A stretch of DNA of 39,656 bases from CAJWPI01 sp964635015 (GCA_964635015.1 CAZWMS010000013.1:1-39656); one strand, 5' to 3'; positions 6,685 through 15,276 are shown, counted from the first letter of the stretch. The notes: a model not told the origin generated them from the sequence alone. Made by a program: numbers and translations.

Positions 6685-7809
6685 ATGTCCAAAAGAGACT
6701 ATTATGATGTTCTAGGCGTTAATCGCTCCTCAAGTGAAGAAGAATTAAAGAAAGCTTACCGTAAGCTTGCCATGAAGTATCATCCAGATAGAAATACTGA
6801 AGATGCTTCTGCTGCTGAAAAGTTTAAAGAGGCAACTGAAGCCTATGAGGTATTATCAGACTCTTCCAAACGTTCTGCTTATGACCAATTTGGTCATCAA
6901 GGAGTAGATGCTGCAGGATTTAGTTCTGGTAGATCACCCACCGATGCATTCAATGACATATTCGGTGATATATTCGGCGATATATTCGGTGGCTCAGATC
7001 CTTTTAGGAGAAGTCAAAGGTCGCATAGAGGTTCTGATCTTCAATATTCTATGACTATCTCATTAGAGCATGCAGTAAAAGGTATAACAGAAAAGATTAG
7101 AATACCCACGTTAGTTTCTTGTGAGTCTTGTTCAGGAGAAGGAGCCGAACCAGGTTCATCTCCATCTAGATGTCCTTCTTGCAATGGAGCTGGGCAAATC
7201 AGAATGCAACAAGGTTTCTTTTCAGTTTCTCAAACTTGCGGACAATGCAGAGGTTCCGGGGAGGTTATTACAAATCCATGTAAGAAATGCAGAGGAGAAG
7301 GACGAATAGAAAAGAAAAAAACATTATCTGTAAAAATACCATCAGGAGTAGATAATGGTGACAGAATAAGATTAGCAGGTGAGGGAGAAGCCGGTCCTCC
7401 AGGAGGAGTTTCGGGAGACTTATTTGTTCAAATTAAAGTGCTTTCTCATGAAGTTTTTGAAAGAGATGGAAAACATTTATACTGTGAGGTACCTATAAAT
7501 TTTGTTGATGCAGCTATAGGTGGTGAAATTCAGATTCCTACTTTAGATGGAAAAGTAAAAATAAAAGTTCCTGAAGGAACTCAAACCGGTAAGTTATTTA
7601 GAATAAAGGGAAAAGGAGTTAATCAGGTTAGGGGAGGATCTGTAGGTGATTTACTGTGTAGAATCGTAGTTGAAACCCCTCAAAAATTAACAAAAAAACA
7701 AAAAGATCTCCTCAGAGATTTTAGATCTAGCTTGAAAAATGATAATTATCATTTACCTATTAGCTCAGAGTGGTTTGATAAAGTTAAATCTTTTTTCGAA
7801 AGAAAGTAA
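6685..7809 (+). CDS. dnaJ: Chaperone protein DnaJ (Hsp40, type I)
   Basis: The 374-residue protein has all type-I DnaJ parts: a J domain at 1-70 with the HPD motif at 33-35 that triggers DnaK ATPase; a G/F linker (about 75-110) with three tandem GDIF-like units; a zinc domain at about 146-200 with four C-x-x-C-x-G-x-G repeats (CESCSGEG, CPSCNGAG, CGQCRGSG, CKKCRGEG); and C-terminal substrate-binding domains. It delivers unfolded clients to DnaK. It lies 55 bp after dnaK; no separate heat-shock promoter is visible in that gap, so it is likely read from the dnaK promoter. Confidence 0.98.
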   Translation: MSKRDYYDVLGVNRSSSEEELKKAYRKLAMKYHPDRNTEDASAAEKFKEATEAYEVLSDSSKRSAYDQFGHQGVDAAGFSSGRSPTDAFNDIFGDIFGDIFGGSDPFRRSQRSHRGSDLQYSMTISLEHAVKGITEKIRIPTLVSCESCSGEGAEPGSSPSRCPSCNGAGQIRMQQGFFSVSQTCGQCRGSGEVITNPCKKCRGEGRIEKKKTLSVKIPSGVDNGDRIRLAGEGEAGPPGGVSGDLFVQIKVLSHEVFERDGKHLYCEVPINFVDAAIGGEIQIPTLDGKVKIKVPEGTQTGKLFRIKGKGVNQVRGGSVGDLLCRIVVETPQKLTKKQKDLLRDFRSSLKNDNYHLPISSEWFDKVKSFFERK

Positions 7810-7818
7810 TGAAGTCTT

Positions 7819-8562
7819 ATGATTAATGTATTTGTTTCAGGTGTTACTGGAAAAATGGGTAAAGAAATTGTTGTTTCCCTTTTAAAAGACAAAACATTTA
7901 ATCTATTGGGGGGTTCAGGAACTAAAGAAAATAACAAAATAGGGAAAGATCTAGGTCACCTGCTAGGTTTAGATAGAATTGGAGTTAATTTAACCTCTTC
8001 AATCGAAGAAAAAAAAGACATAGATTTAATAATTGATTTTTCTCATCCAAATTGCTCTTTACCTTTAATAAAATTTGTATCAAGTTCTAACATTCCTTTA
8101 GTTATTGGAACTACTGGTTTTACAGAGCATCAACTTGAAATAATCTCTATTTGCGCTAAAAAAATTCCTATCCTTCTTGCTTCTAATACCAGTCCAGGTA
8201 TAAGTTTTATAAAAAGAATAATCGACTTAAATTCAGATCATCTTAACTTATTTGAGGATATTGAAATTAATGAGATTCATCACAAGGAAAAGAAAGATGC
8301 CCCTTCAGGTACAGCTATAGATCTTTCTACAAAATTAACTAGAGCTTGGAATAAAAAAAATAAAATATCAATTTTCAGTGAGAGAAAAGGAAATAACCCT
8401 GGAGAACACAAGATAATTTTAAGAGGGAAAGGGGAAATAGTTGAAATAAAACACACATCCCTTGATAGATCTATATTTGCACAAGGCGCTCTAGAGGCAG
8501 CCAGATGGATAATTAATAAATCTCCGGGTCTTTATTCCATGGAAGACATATATTCTTCTTGA
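7819..8562 (+). CDS. dapB: 4-hydroxy-tetrahydrodipicolinate reductase
   Basis: The 247-residue protein has the N-terminal nucleotide-binding motif VSGVTGKMG (6-14), the GTTGF motif near 99-103, and the substrate/catalytic signature EIHHKEKKDAPSGTA near 151-165 with the conserved His pair and Lys. It reduces hydroxy-tetrahydrodipicolinate with NAD(P)H in the lysine and meso-diaminopimelate pathway, so it feeds peptidoglycan. It is somewhat shorter than E. coli DapB (273). It begins 9 bp after dnaJ, an arrangement also seen in Pseudomonas, but carA-carB, which follow there, are missing: rpsB comes next. Confidence 0.96.
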   Translation: MINVFVSGVTGKMGKEIVVSLLKDKTFNLLGGSGTKENNKIGKDLGHLLGLDRIGVNLTSSIEEKKDIDLIIDFSHPNCSLPLIKFVSSSNIPLVIGTTGFTEHQLEIISICAKKIPILLASNTSPGISFIKRIIDLNSDHLNLFEDIEINEIHHKEKKDAPSGTAIDLSTKLTRAWNKKNKISIFSERKGNNPGEHKIILRGKGEIVEIKHTSLDRSIFAQGALEAARWIINKSPGLYSMEDIYSS

Positions 8563-8575
8563 TTAGACTGATTTA

Positions 8576-8584
8576 TGGTATAAA
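8576..8584 (+). promoter_or_regulatory. rpsB promoter, extended -10
   Basis: TGG directly before TATAAA (8579-8584) makes an extended -10 element, within ATGGTATAAAA. This resembles the conserved rpsB promoter core of gammaproteobacteria as I recall it (TGTGGTATAAAA). TTGATT at 8559-8564 is the only -35-like hexamer, with a short 14-nt spacing. The predicted start is near 8590, at the base of the first leader hairpin. Confidence 0.7.
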
Positions 8585-8589
8585 AGCCA

Positions 8590-8735
8590 TCTTTCTAAGC
8601 AATTAGAAAGGAGATAACGTTACACATGTCCTAGATTTGTATTCTGGGTGCCAGTAATTTTTTATTGGTAGGGTACATAAGGCATGGAAGAATAACCCAA
8701 GCGATAAAGTTTCGCTTATATATTTAGGAGTTTTT
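8590..8735 (+). promoter_or_regulatory. Structured rpsB 5' leader, candidate ribosomal protein S2 autoregulatory site
   Basis: The roughly 146-nt leader folds into three visible stems. Hairpin 1: CTTTCTAA (8591-8598), GCAA tetraloop, TTAGAAAG (8603-8610), a perfect 8-bp stem with a GNRA loop. Hairpin 2: CCAGTAA (8651-8657), TTTT, TTATTGG (8662-8668), enclosed by TGGGT (8645-8649) pairing with ACCCA (8695-8699). Hairpin 3: AAGCGA (8699-8704), 7-nt loop, TCGCTT (8712-8717), just upstream of the AGGAG (8724-8728) ribosome-binding site. S2 is known to repress rpsB-tsf through a conserved leader in gammaproteobacteria; assigning that role here is inference from position and structure. Confidence 0.65.
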
Positions 8736-9713
8736 ATGAGCGATATATCGCTAGAGGGATTGTTTAAATCTGGAGCTCATTTCGGGCATCAAACAAAATA
8801 TTGGAATCCAAAAATGCAGCCTTATATTTTTGGAATTAGGAATAATGTTCATATTATAAATCTTGAACTTACTCTTGACCTAATTGATCCGGCTATAAAC
8901 TTTGTTAAATCTATTGCTCAAAAGAATAATAAGATTTTATTTGTCGGCACTAAAAGAACTGCATCAAAGATAATTTTAGAAGAAGCAGGTCGTTGTGGAA
9001 TGCCTTATGTAAATGAAAGATGGTTGGGGGGCATGCTCACAAACTATAAAACTATACGATCTTCCGTAAGAAGATTAGAAGAACTAAAATTAAAAAAGGA
9101 AGATGGAACTTTTTCTAAATTAACAAAAAAAGAAGGATTAAAAATACAGAGAGAGATTGATAGACTGCAAAAATCTATAGGTGGTATTACAGAAATGGGA
9201 GGTTTGCCTGACGCTCTCTTTGTAGTTGATGTAAAGAGAGAGGCAATAGCTATTTCAGAAGCAAGTAAAATGGGTATACCAATAGTTGGTATTGTTGATA
9301 CTAATGGAAATCCTGAAAAAGTAGATTATATTATTCCTGGAAACGATGATGCCATAAGATCTATAGCCTTATTTACAAGGATTATTTCTGATGCATGTCT
9401 CCAAGGTCTGGAGAAAGCAACGGGCTTGAAATCTAATCCAAATCAAGAAGATGGTCCAAATATAGTTAGAAAAAAAGAAAATGAAGAAGAGCTTAAATCT
9501 AAAAAAATAGAAAAAGAGAAGCAAGAAGAAGACAGAAAAGAATCTAAGAAAGAGACTGATTTTACAAAAAAAGGTAAGGAAGAAGTAAAACAAGAAATAG
9601 AAGATACTAAGAAAAAAACTGAAGTTATGACTACTTCGAAGGAAAAGAAAGAGAAAACAACTTCAACTTCAAGCAGGAAAAAGAAAGCTATTGTGAAAAA
9701 AGTAAATGAGTAA
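8736..9713 (+). CDS. rpsB: 30S ribosomal protein S2 with long charged C-terminal tail
   Basis: Residues 1 to about 230 are a standard S2: LFKSGAHFGHQTKYWNPKM at about 9-27, VGTKRTA, MPYVNERWLGGMLTN, GGLPDALFVVDVKRE and the helical hairpin between them. S2 sits on the 30S head-body junction and helps recruit S1. The protein is 325 residues against 241 in E. coli; the extra part, from about residue 235, is a low-complexity Lys/Glu-rich tail ending in a basic SSRKKKAIVKKVNE. The tail is in frame and its stop overlaps the tsf start by 8 bp, so it is not a misread end. A promoter and structured leader precede the gene. Confidence 0.97.
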   Translation: MSDISLEGLFKSGAHFGHQTKYWNPKMQPYIFGIRNNVHIINLELTLDLIDPAINFVKSIAQKNNKILFVGTKRTASKIILEEAGRCGMPYVNERWLGGMLTNYKTIRSSVRRLEELKLKKEDGTFSKLTKKEGLKIQREIDRLQKSIGGITEMGGLPDALFVVDVKREAIAISEASKMGIPIVGIVDTNGNPEKVDYIIPGNDDAIRSIALFTRIISDACLQGLEKATGLKSNPNQEDGPNIVRKKENEEELKSKKIEKEKQEEDRKESKKETDFTKKGKEEVKQEIEDTKKKTEVMTTSKEKKEKTTSTSSRKKKAIVKKVNE

Positions 9714-10572
9714 TATTTCAGCAGAACAGGTAAGGGAACTTAGATCTAAAACAGGCTTGGGTTTAATGGATTGCAAGAAAGCTCTGCAAGAATCTTCAGG
9801 GAATATAGATTTAGCAATAGTTAATTTAAGAAAGAGCAGCGCATTAAAAGCAGAAAAAAAATCTTCTAGAGCTGCTTTAGAGGGAATTATTTTAGCTAGA
9901 AGTATTGAAAGTATAAAATGGATAGTAATGGTAGAAGTAAATTGTGAGACAGATTTTGTAGCAAAAGATAAAAATTTCCTAAATTTTTGTAATAAAGTTC
10001 TTGAATCTGCACAAGATCTTCACAGTAGTGATGAGCTTTTGAAGCGGATTTCAGAAGAAGTTGAAGAAGAAAGAAAGGCTCTTGTTCAAAAGGTAGGAGA
10101 GAATGTGGTTGTAAGAAGGGTAGAATCCATTAAAGGCGAAATATTAGATTTCTATATTCACAACAATAAAAAAATTGCTTCAGCAGTCTCTCTTAAAATT
10201 GGAAAAAAGGAAATAGCTAAAGAGATAGCCATGCATGTTGTTGCATCTAATCCCTTAGTTGTCAGACCTAATGATTTATCTGAATCTTTAGTAGATGAAG
10301 AAAAGCAAATAATTAAAGCGCAAGTTTCTAAAGAGGATAAGCCTAAAGAGATAATAGACAAAATGATTCAGGGTAGAATTGATAAATATTTTTCTGAAGT
10401 AAGTTTATTAAGACAGCCATTCATTAAAGACCTTAATCAAACAGTTGAGAATTTTCTAAAGAACTCTGGTTCAGAAATTATTTCATTTGTAAGAATGGAA
10501 GTAGGAGAGGGTATAGAAAAAGAAGAAAAGGACTTTGCAAGTGAAGTAATCTCCCAAATTAGAGACTCGTAG
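9706..10572 (+). CDS. tsf: Elongation factor Ts
   Basis: The 288-residue protein starts with the EF-Ts UBA-like domain (VRELRSKTGLGLMDCKKALQES at about 9-30) and the second signature VEVNCETDFVAKD near 84-96, followed by the core and coiled-coil/C-terminal module. EF-Ts exchanges GDP on EF-Tu. The ATG overlaps the rpsB stop by 8 bp, so the two are translationally coupled, as in the classical rpsB-tsf operon. It ends 4 bp before frr; pyrH, which usually stands between them, is not there. Confidence 0.97.
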   Translation: MSNISAEQVRELRSKTGLGLMDCKKALQESSGNIDLAIVNLRKSSALKAEKKSSRAALEGIILARSIESIKWIVMVEVNCETDFVAKDKNFLNFCNKVLESAQDLHSSDELLKRISEEVEEERKALVQKVGENVVVRRVESIKGEILDFYIHNNKKIASAVSLKIGKKEIAKEIAMHVVASNPLVVRPNDLSESLVDEEKQIIKAQVSKEDKPKEIIDKMIQGRIDKYFSEVSLLRQPFIKDLNQTVENFLKNSGSEIISFVRMEVGEGIEKEEKDFASEVISQIRDS

Positions 10573-10576
10573 TTTT

Positions 10577-11134
10577 ATGCTTGATGAAATACTACAAGAT
10601 ACTAAATCTGCAATGGAAAAGAGCCTTTTGTCATTGGATACATCTTTTAAAAGAATAAGAACAGGTAGAGCAAACCCATCTCTTTTAGATGATATTAAGA
10701 TTGACTATTATGGCAATCCTACTCCAGTACAACAAGTGGCTAATATTTCAGTGGAAGATGCAAAATGTTTATCAATAGTTCCTTGGGAAAAGAATCTTGT
10801 TCAAGATATCGAAAAAGCCATTTTTGCATCAAGTCTAGGGATAAACCCTTCAACTTCTGGAGATACAATTAGAGTTAATCTTCCAGATTTAACTGAAGAG
10901 ACAAGAATGGAATTTATAAAGAAAGCTAAGTCAGAAGCTGAGAATACTAAGATTTCTATAAGAAATGTCCGCAGAGAAGGCAATTCACAATTAAAAGAAT
11001 TTCTTAAAGAAAAAGAGATTTCAGAAGATGAAGAAAGGCAAGGTGAGGAAGAAATACAGAAAATGACAGATCAATTTATAGAAAAAGTAGATATTACTTT
11101 AAAGACAAAAGAGAAAGACTTAATAGATTTTTGA
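10577..11134 (+). CDS. frr: Ribosome recycling factor
   Basis: The 185-residue protein (the usual length) has the RRF signature: SLDTSFKRIRTGRANPSLLD at about 18-37, YYGNPTPVQQVANISV, the late LPDLTEETRMEFIKKAK near 108-124 and VRREGN. With EF-G it splits post-termination ribosomes. The start ATG is 4 bp after tsf, and uppS follows within 16 bp. Confidence 0.97.
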   Translation: MLDEILQDTKSAMEKSLLSLDTSFKRIRTGRANPSLLDDIKIDYYGNPTPVQQVANISVEDAKCLSIVPWEKNLVQDIEKAIFASSLGINPSTSGDTIRVNLPDLTEETRMEFIKKAKSEAENTKISIRNVRREGNSQLKEFLKEKEISEDEERQGEEEIQKMTDQFIEKVDITLKTKEKDLIDF

Positions 11135-11150
11135 TTCCTGTGTGGCTTTT

Positions 11151-11885
11151 ATGAAAGGCATTAAGAAAAATTTATTTAAGCCGAGGCATGTAGCAATAAT
11201 CATGGATGGCAATAATAGATGGGCAAAGAATAAAGGTTATTCTGGGGTAGAAGGACATCAAAAAGGAGTGCAGAGAGCTAGAGAGGCAGTTGAATTTTCT
11301 GTTCAAGAGAATATTAATGTTTTAAGTCTATTTGCTTTTAGTAGTGAAAATTGGGGAAGATCTGAAGAAGAAGTTAGCCTGTTGATGAGTCTACTTACAA
11401 AAGCTCTCGAAGAAGAGGTACCTAATTTAATAAAAAATCAAGTTCAATTAAAGTTTATAGGAGATCTAAAAAAATTTGACAATGACCTTAGAGATCAAAT
11501 GAAAAAAGCAGAATTTGATACAAAATGCTCTAATGCAGACAAGAAACTTGATTTGATTATCGCAGCAAGTTATGGAGGTAGATGGGATATTTTACAAGCA
11601 CTTAAGAGATTTAAAGAAAGTAAAGACTATAAAGGTGAACTTACAGAAAAAAAATTTGGAAACTATTTATCTCTTAAAAATTTTCCTGATCCAGATTTAT
11701 GTATAAGAACAGGAGGAGAATATAGGGTAAGTAATTTCTTTCTTTGGCATCTTGCCTACTCTGAATTGTATTTCAGTAAGCTTTTTTGGCCAGATTTTGA
11801 CAGCCATCAATTTAGTTTAGCCCTCGAAGAGTACTCTAAAAGAAATAGAAGGTTTGGAGACCTGTCTAATTTCAAAAAAAATTAA
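11151..11885 (+). CDS. uppS: Undecaprenyl diphosphate synthase (cis-prenyltransferase)
   Basis: The protein of about 244 residues contains RHVAIIMDGNNRWAK near the N-terminus (the Asp of MDGN binds Mg-diphosphate), LSLFAFSSENWGRS, and the C-terminal RTGGEYRVSNFFLWHLAYSELYF with the conserved RTGGExRxSNF signature. It adds isopentenyl units to farnesyl diphosphate to make the C55 carrier for peptidoglycan and O-antigen. The ATG at 11151 was chosen; an in-frame GTG at 11142 is possible and neither has a clear Shine-Dalgarno site. The stop codon abuts the ATG of cdsA. Confidence 0.96.
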   Translation: MKGIKKNLFKPRHVAIIMDGNNRWAKNKGYSGVEGHQKGVQRAREAVEFSVQENINVLSLFAFSSENWGRSEEEVSLLMSLLTKALEEEVPNLIKNQVQLKFIGDLKKFDNDLRDQMKKAEFDTKCSNADKKLDLIIAASYGGRWDILQALKRFKESKDYKGELTEKKFGNYLSLKNFPDPDLCIRTGGEYRVSNFFLWHLAYSELYFSKLFWPDFDSHQFSLALEEYSKRNRRFGDLSNFKKN

Positions 11886-12719
11886 ATGCTTTCTAAGAGA
11901 ATTATCAGCGGTTCATTAATGGCTTTAAGCATTGGGCTAGGAATTTTCTTTATCCCATCTTTATTTTTAGGTTATTTTTTAGCTTTAATGCTTAGCATTT
12001 CCTGTTGGGAATTTTTTAATTTGAGATTCTCTTCTTTTGCATCCTTAGTACTATCTTTAATTCTTTTATCCTTTTTTATTTTTCTTCCTTATCAAATTTT
12101 ACTTTTTCAGATCATACTATTCTTGGGAGTATTTTTTTGGTTGATACTTGTAATGCAAATTATAATTTTTCCTCTCAACAAGGCCTTTTTACAGAATAAA
12201 TTTCTATGGCTATCTACTGGATTAATTACTCATTTTACCTTTTGGGTGTCTTTTAATTTAATAATGAATGATCAAAATTCCATACTTCTTTCCTTTGGTT
12301 TAGATATCACTTCAAGAGGTTCTTTATTCTTATTGGTTTGTTTGAGCGCGCTTATGGACTCATTAGCTTATTATGGCGGTAGAAAGATGGGAAGAAGGAA
12401 ATTCTTATCTAACATAAGTCCAAATAAGACTCTTGAAGGTTTCTTGTTTGCTATTATTTTTTCGCCTCTTATTTTGCTAATTCTTTTGTCATTTATTGGT
12501 GAAATAGAAACTCTGTCTCTATACTTTGTTCTTTTAGTAGGTGCTCTCTTCTCAGTTTTGGGTGATGCATTTGCTAGTCTTTTCAAAAGAATATCTGGAG
12601 TAAAAGATTTTTCTAACTTAATACCAGGTCACGGAGGTGTATTAGATAGAATTGACAGTCATATGGCTTGTTTTCCAGCTTTTCTCTTAATTATCTATTT
12701 AATAAATACATTTTTTTAG
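11886..12719 (+). CDS. cdsA: Phosphatidate cytidylyltransferase
   Basis: The 277-residue multi-pass membrane protein (about eight helices) carries the CdsA signature near the C-terminus: SLFKRISGVKDFSNLIPGHGG followed by LDRIDS (about residues 233-260), with the Asp pair that binds Mg-CTP. It makes CDP-diacylglycerol, precursor of all phospholipids. It starts immediately after the uppS stop and its own TAG abuts the dxr ATG. The middle helix contains SALMDSLAYYGGRKMGRRKF, also typical of the family. Confidence 0.96.
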   Translation: MLSKRIISGSLMALSIGLGIFFIPSLFLGYFLALMLSISCWEFFNLRFSSFASLVLSLILLSFFIFLPYQILLFQIILFLGVFFWLILVMQIIIFPLNKAFLQNKFLWLSTGLITHFTFWVSFNLIMNDQNSILLSFGLDITSRGSLFLLVCLSALMDSLAYYGGRKMGRRKFLSNISPNKTLEGFLFAIIFSPLILLILLSFIGEIETLSLYFVLLVGALFSVLGDAFASLFKRISGVKDFSNLIPGHGGVLDRIDSHMACFPAFLLIIYLINTFF

Positions 12720-13883
12720 ATGAAGAACTTAGCTATATTAGGCTCTACTGGTTCAGTTGGTACCTCTACTCTTGAAGTTGTACAAGAAAATGTAGATCAG
12801 TTCTCTATATTCCTTCTTTCAGCCTCTTCTAATAAACTAAAGATTTTAAAACAGATTAGTGATTTTAAACCTAGATATGCTTTCTTAGATGACAAAGAAT
12901 CATGTAAGGCATTAAAAAAGGAGTGTTCAAAACTAGGATTAAAAACAGAAATTGTAACTGATAAAAGAATTTATTTAGAACTTATTACTAATTCCTGTGT
13001 TGATGCTGTGGTTGCAGGAATGGTTGGTATTGCGGGGTTAGAGGCCATTTATCATGCAGTTAATACGGGTAAGCGCCTATTATTGGCTAACAAAGAGTCT
13101 TATGTAGTAGCCGGTGAATTCTTTAATTCCCTAGCCGAAGAAAAAAGAGCAACTATATTTCCTTTAGATAGTGAACATAGTGCCATTCATCAATGTTTAA
13201 ATTCTATAACAGAAAAGAGCCTAGAAGTTTTTAAGGTTATACTAACAGGATCGGGGGGTCCTTTTTTAAATACAGAAAGAAAAGAGCTTATCAAGATAAC
13301 TCCAAAAGAAGCGTTATCACATCCTATTTGGAATATGGGGAAAAAGATTTCTATAGACTCTGCTACCATGATGAATAAGGGTTTAGAGATTATTGAAGCA
13401 AAATGGCTCTTTAATCTTGATGAAGATCAAATTGATATGGTTATTCATCCTGAAGGAATAGTGCACTCTTTAATAGAATTGAAGGACGGCTCCTCTTTAG
13501 CTCATTTATCTTTGCCAGACATGAAAATACCCATAGCATATGCATTAGGCTTTCCAAAAAGGATAAATTCAGGAGTACAAAGACTCAGCTTGGCTGAGCA
13601 AGGATCATTAACTTTTTTAGAGCCAGATTTTGAAAAATTTCCTTGTATACAAATGGCCAAAGATTCTTTAAAAGTTGGCGGGACTGCTACTGCAGCTCTT
13701 AATGCAGCAAATGAAGTAGCTGTTAATGCTTTTTTAAATGAAAAGATTCCTTTTACAATGATTCCTGAAGTAATTTCTCATGTCATGGATAAAATGCAGT
13801 TTTTTCCTGTCAAAGAGTTAGACGTTATTTTTGAAGCTGATTACTTATCTAGGAAAGTAGCTAAGGATTACTTGAAACTATAA
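12720..13883 (+). CDS. dxr: 1-deoxy-D-xylulose 5-phosphate reductoisomerase
   Basis: The 387-residue protein has the NADPH motif GSTGSVGTSTLEV at 8-20, LLANKESYVVAG near 121-132, the metal/substrate motif PLDSEHSAIHQ near 149-159, SATMMNKGLEIIEA near 217-230 and GGTATAALNAANEVAV near 320-335. It is the committed step of the MEP isoprenoid pathway, feeding among others the farnesyl diphosphate used by UppS encoded just upstream. It starts directly after cdsA, and rseP follows 4 bp later. Confidence 0.97.
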   Translation: MKNLAILGSTGSVGTSTLEVVQENVDQFSIFLLSASSNKLKILKQISDFKPRYAFLDDKESCKALKKECSKLGLKTEIVTDKRIYLELITNSCVDAVVAGMVGIAGLEAIYHAVNTGKRLLLANKESYVVAGEFFNSLAEEKRATIFPLDSEHSAIHQCLNSITEKSLEVFKVILTGSGGPFLNTERKELIKITPKEALSHPIWNMGKKISIDSATMMNKGLEIIEAKWLFNLDEDQIDMVIHPEGIVHSLIELKDGSSLAHLSLPDMKIPIAYALGFPKRINSGVQRLSLAEQGSLTFLEPDFEKFPCIQMAKDSLKVGGTATAALNAANEVAVNAFLNEKIPFTMIPEVISHVMDKMQFFPVKELDVIFEADYLSRKVAKDYLKL

Positions 13884-13887
13884 AAAA

Positions 13888-15276
13888 ATGGATTTAATAC
13901 TAAATTTTCTGGTCATGGTAAGTTCTGCAATAGTTCTTATAGGAATCATAGTAGGTATACACGAATTAGGTCATTTTCTTGCTGCAAAGTACTGTGGAGT
14001 TCAAGTAATTAAATTTAAGATAGGTTTCGGCAAGGATCTTTTGTCTACAAGAGATAAACAAGGAACAGAATTCTCGTTAGGACTTCTTCCGCTTGGGGGT
14101 TACGTTCAAATGTTGGGAGAATCTGGACCTTTAAATGAAAATAGCAGTGAAGAAGAGAAAATAAAATCTAGAGGAAAATCATATACAGATTCTTCACTTG
14201 GAGCGAGAGCCCTAATTTCATTTGCAGGCCCTTTCGCAAATTTTATTTTAGCTATAATCTGCTACTTTCTTATCTTTACCATAGGCATAAAAGATATTTC
14301 TCCAATGATAGGAAGTGTTGCTCCTGGAACTTTGGCTGAGGAAGCTGGTTTGGGAGTGGGGGATAAGGTTTTATTTATAGATAATAAACCCGTATTAAGT
14401 TTTCGTGATATTAATACTTACTTGGCATCTAGAATGGGTGAAACTGGGTCTATTTCTTTTATAGTTAAAGAAAACTTAACTAATCAAGAAGCAAAGAAAC
14501 TTGTAAATATTACTACTTGGAAACTCCCAGAAGAACAAATAAGTGTCGTATCCTCTTTTGGTATCGGTCCTTTCATTCCTAGTATTATTTCTGGTGTTGA
14601 ACCTGGAAGTCCCGCTTATATAACAGGAATAAAAAAAGGTGACAGGATACTAGAGATAAACAATGTTCTAGTAGAGACTTGGTTTGATTTATCTAGGGAA
14701 ATATCTAAATATCCAGAGATGAGAATTCCTATTAAACTAGCAAGAAATAACGAAACATTTACTTTTCAAGTAAAAACAGGAAAAGTTAAAGACTCTAGAG
14801 GTGAATGGATGGGCAGAATAGGCGTAGCCCCAATCTTAGATACTTCTGAAATGCCAGAAAGTCTAGTAGTTTTTATTAACAGGAACCCTTTAGAAGCATT
14901 TATAGATGCTTTTAAGGAAACTTATAAATTTATAGTTCTTATACTAGATTCTATAAGAAAAATGATAAATGGCTCTATTTCTGCAGATAACATAGGAGGG
15001 CCAATCCAGATCTCTGTCCTGGCAGGCTCTGCTGCAAAGTCAGGCTTTACAGTATTTTTAAACATGATGGCCATTTTAAGTATAAATCTAGGTCTAATTA
15101 ATTTGTTTCCTTTACCAATTTTGGATGGAGGTCAGCTAGTTTTAATTGCTATAGAAAAGGTAAAAGGCTCACCTATTCCAGAGTTTCTATTAGACTATTT
15201 TTATAAATTTGGTTTAGCCTTTATAGTGGTTTTGATGTTTTATGCAGTTTTTAATGACTTAACGAGACTTTTGTAA
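13888..15276 (+). CDS. rseP: Regulator of sigma-E protease RseP (site-2 membrane metalloprotease)
   Basis: The 462-residue membrane protein has the zinc motif HELGH at 25-29 in the first helix, GFG and GGYVQMLGE segments, two periplasmic PDZ domains (about 128-200 and 215-290; VAPGTLAEEAGLGVGDKV and VEPGSPAYITGIKKGDRI), and NLFPLPILDGGQL near 407-419, which supplies the third zinc ligand. RseP cleaves anti-sigma-E within the membrane and removes signal-peptide remnants. Its TAA overlaps the bamA ATG by one base, tying the protease to the outer-membrane assembly gene as in most gammaproteobacteria. Confidence 0.96.
   Translation: MDLILNFLVMVSSAIVLIGIIVGIHELGHFLAAKYCGVQVIKFKIGFGKDLLSTRDKQGTEFSLGLLPLGGYVQMLGESGPLNENSSEEEKIKSRGKSYTDSSLGARALISFAGPFANFILAIICYFLIFTIGIKDISPMIGSVAPGTLAEEAGLGVGDKVLFIDNKPVLSFRDINTYLASRMGETGSISFIVKENLTNQEAKKLVNITTWKLPEEQISVVSSFGIGPFIPSIISGVEPGSPAYITGIKKGDRILEINNVLVETWFDLSREISKYPEMRIPIKLARNNETFTFQVKTGKVKDSRGEWMGRIGVAPILDTSEMPESLVVFINRNPLEAFIDAFKETYKFIVLILDSIRKMINGSISADNIGGPIQISVLAGSAAKSGFTVFLNMMAILSINLGLINLFPLPILDGGQLVLIAIEKVKGSPIPEFLLDYFYKFGLAFIVVLMFYAVFNDLTRLL

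Noticed and set aside
10573..10576. Remnant of pyrH between tsf and frr
   Set aside because: Only 4 bp remain, so there is no room for a remnant.
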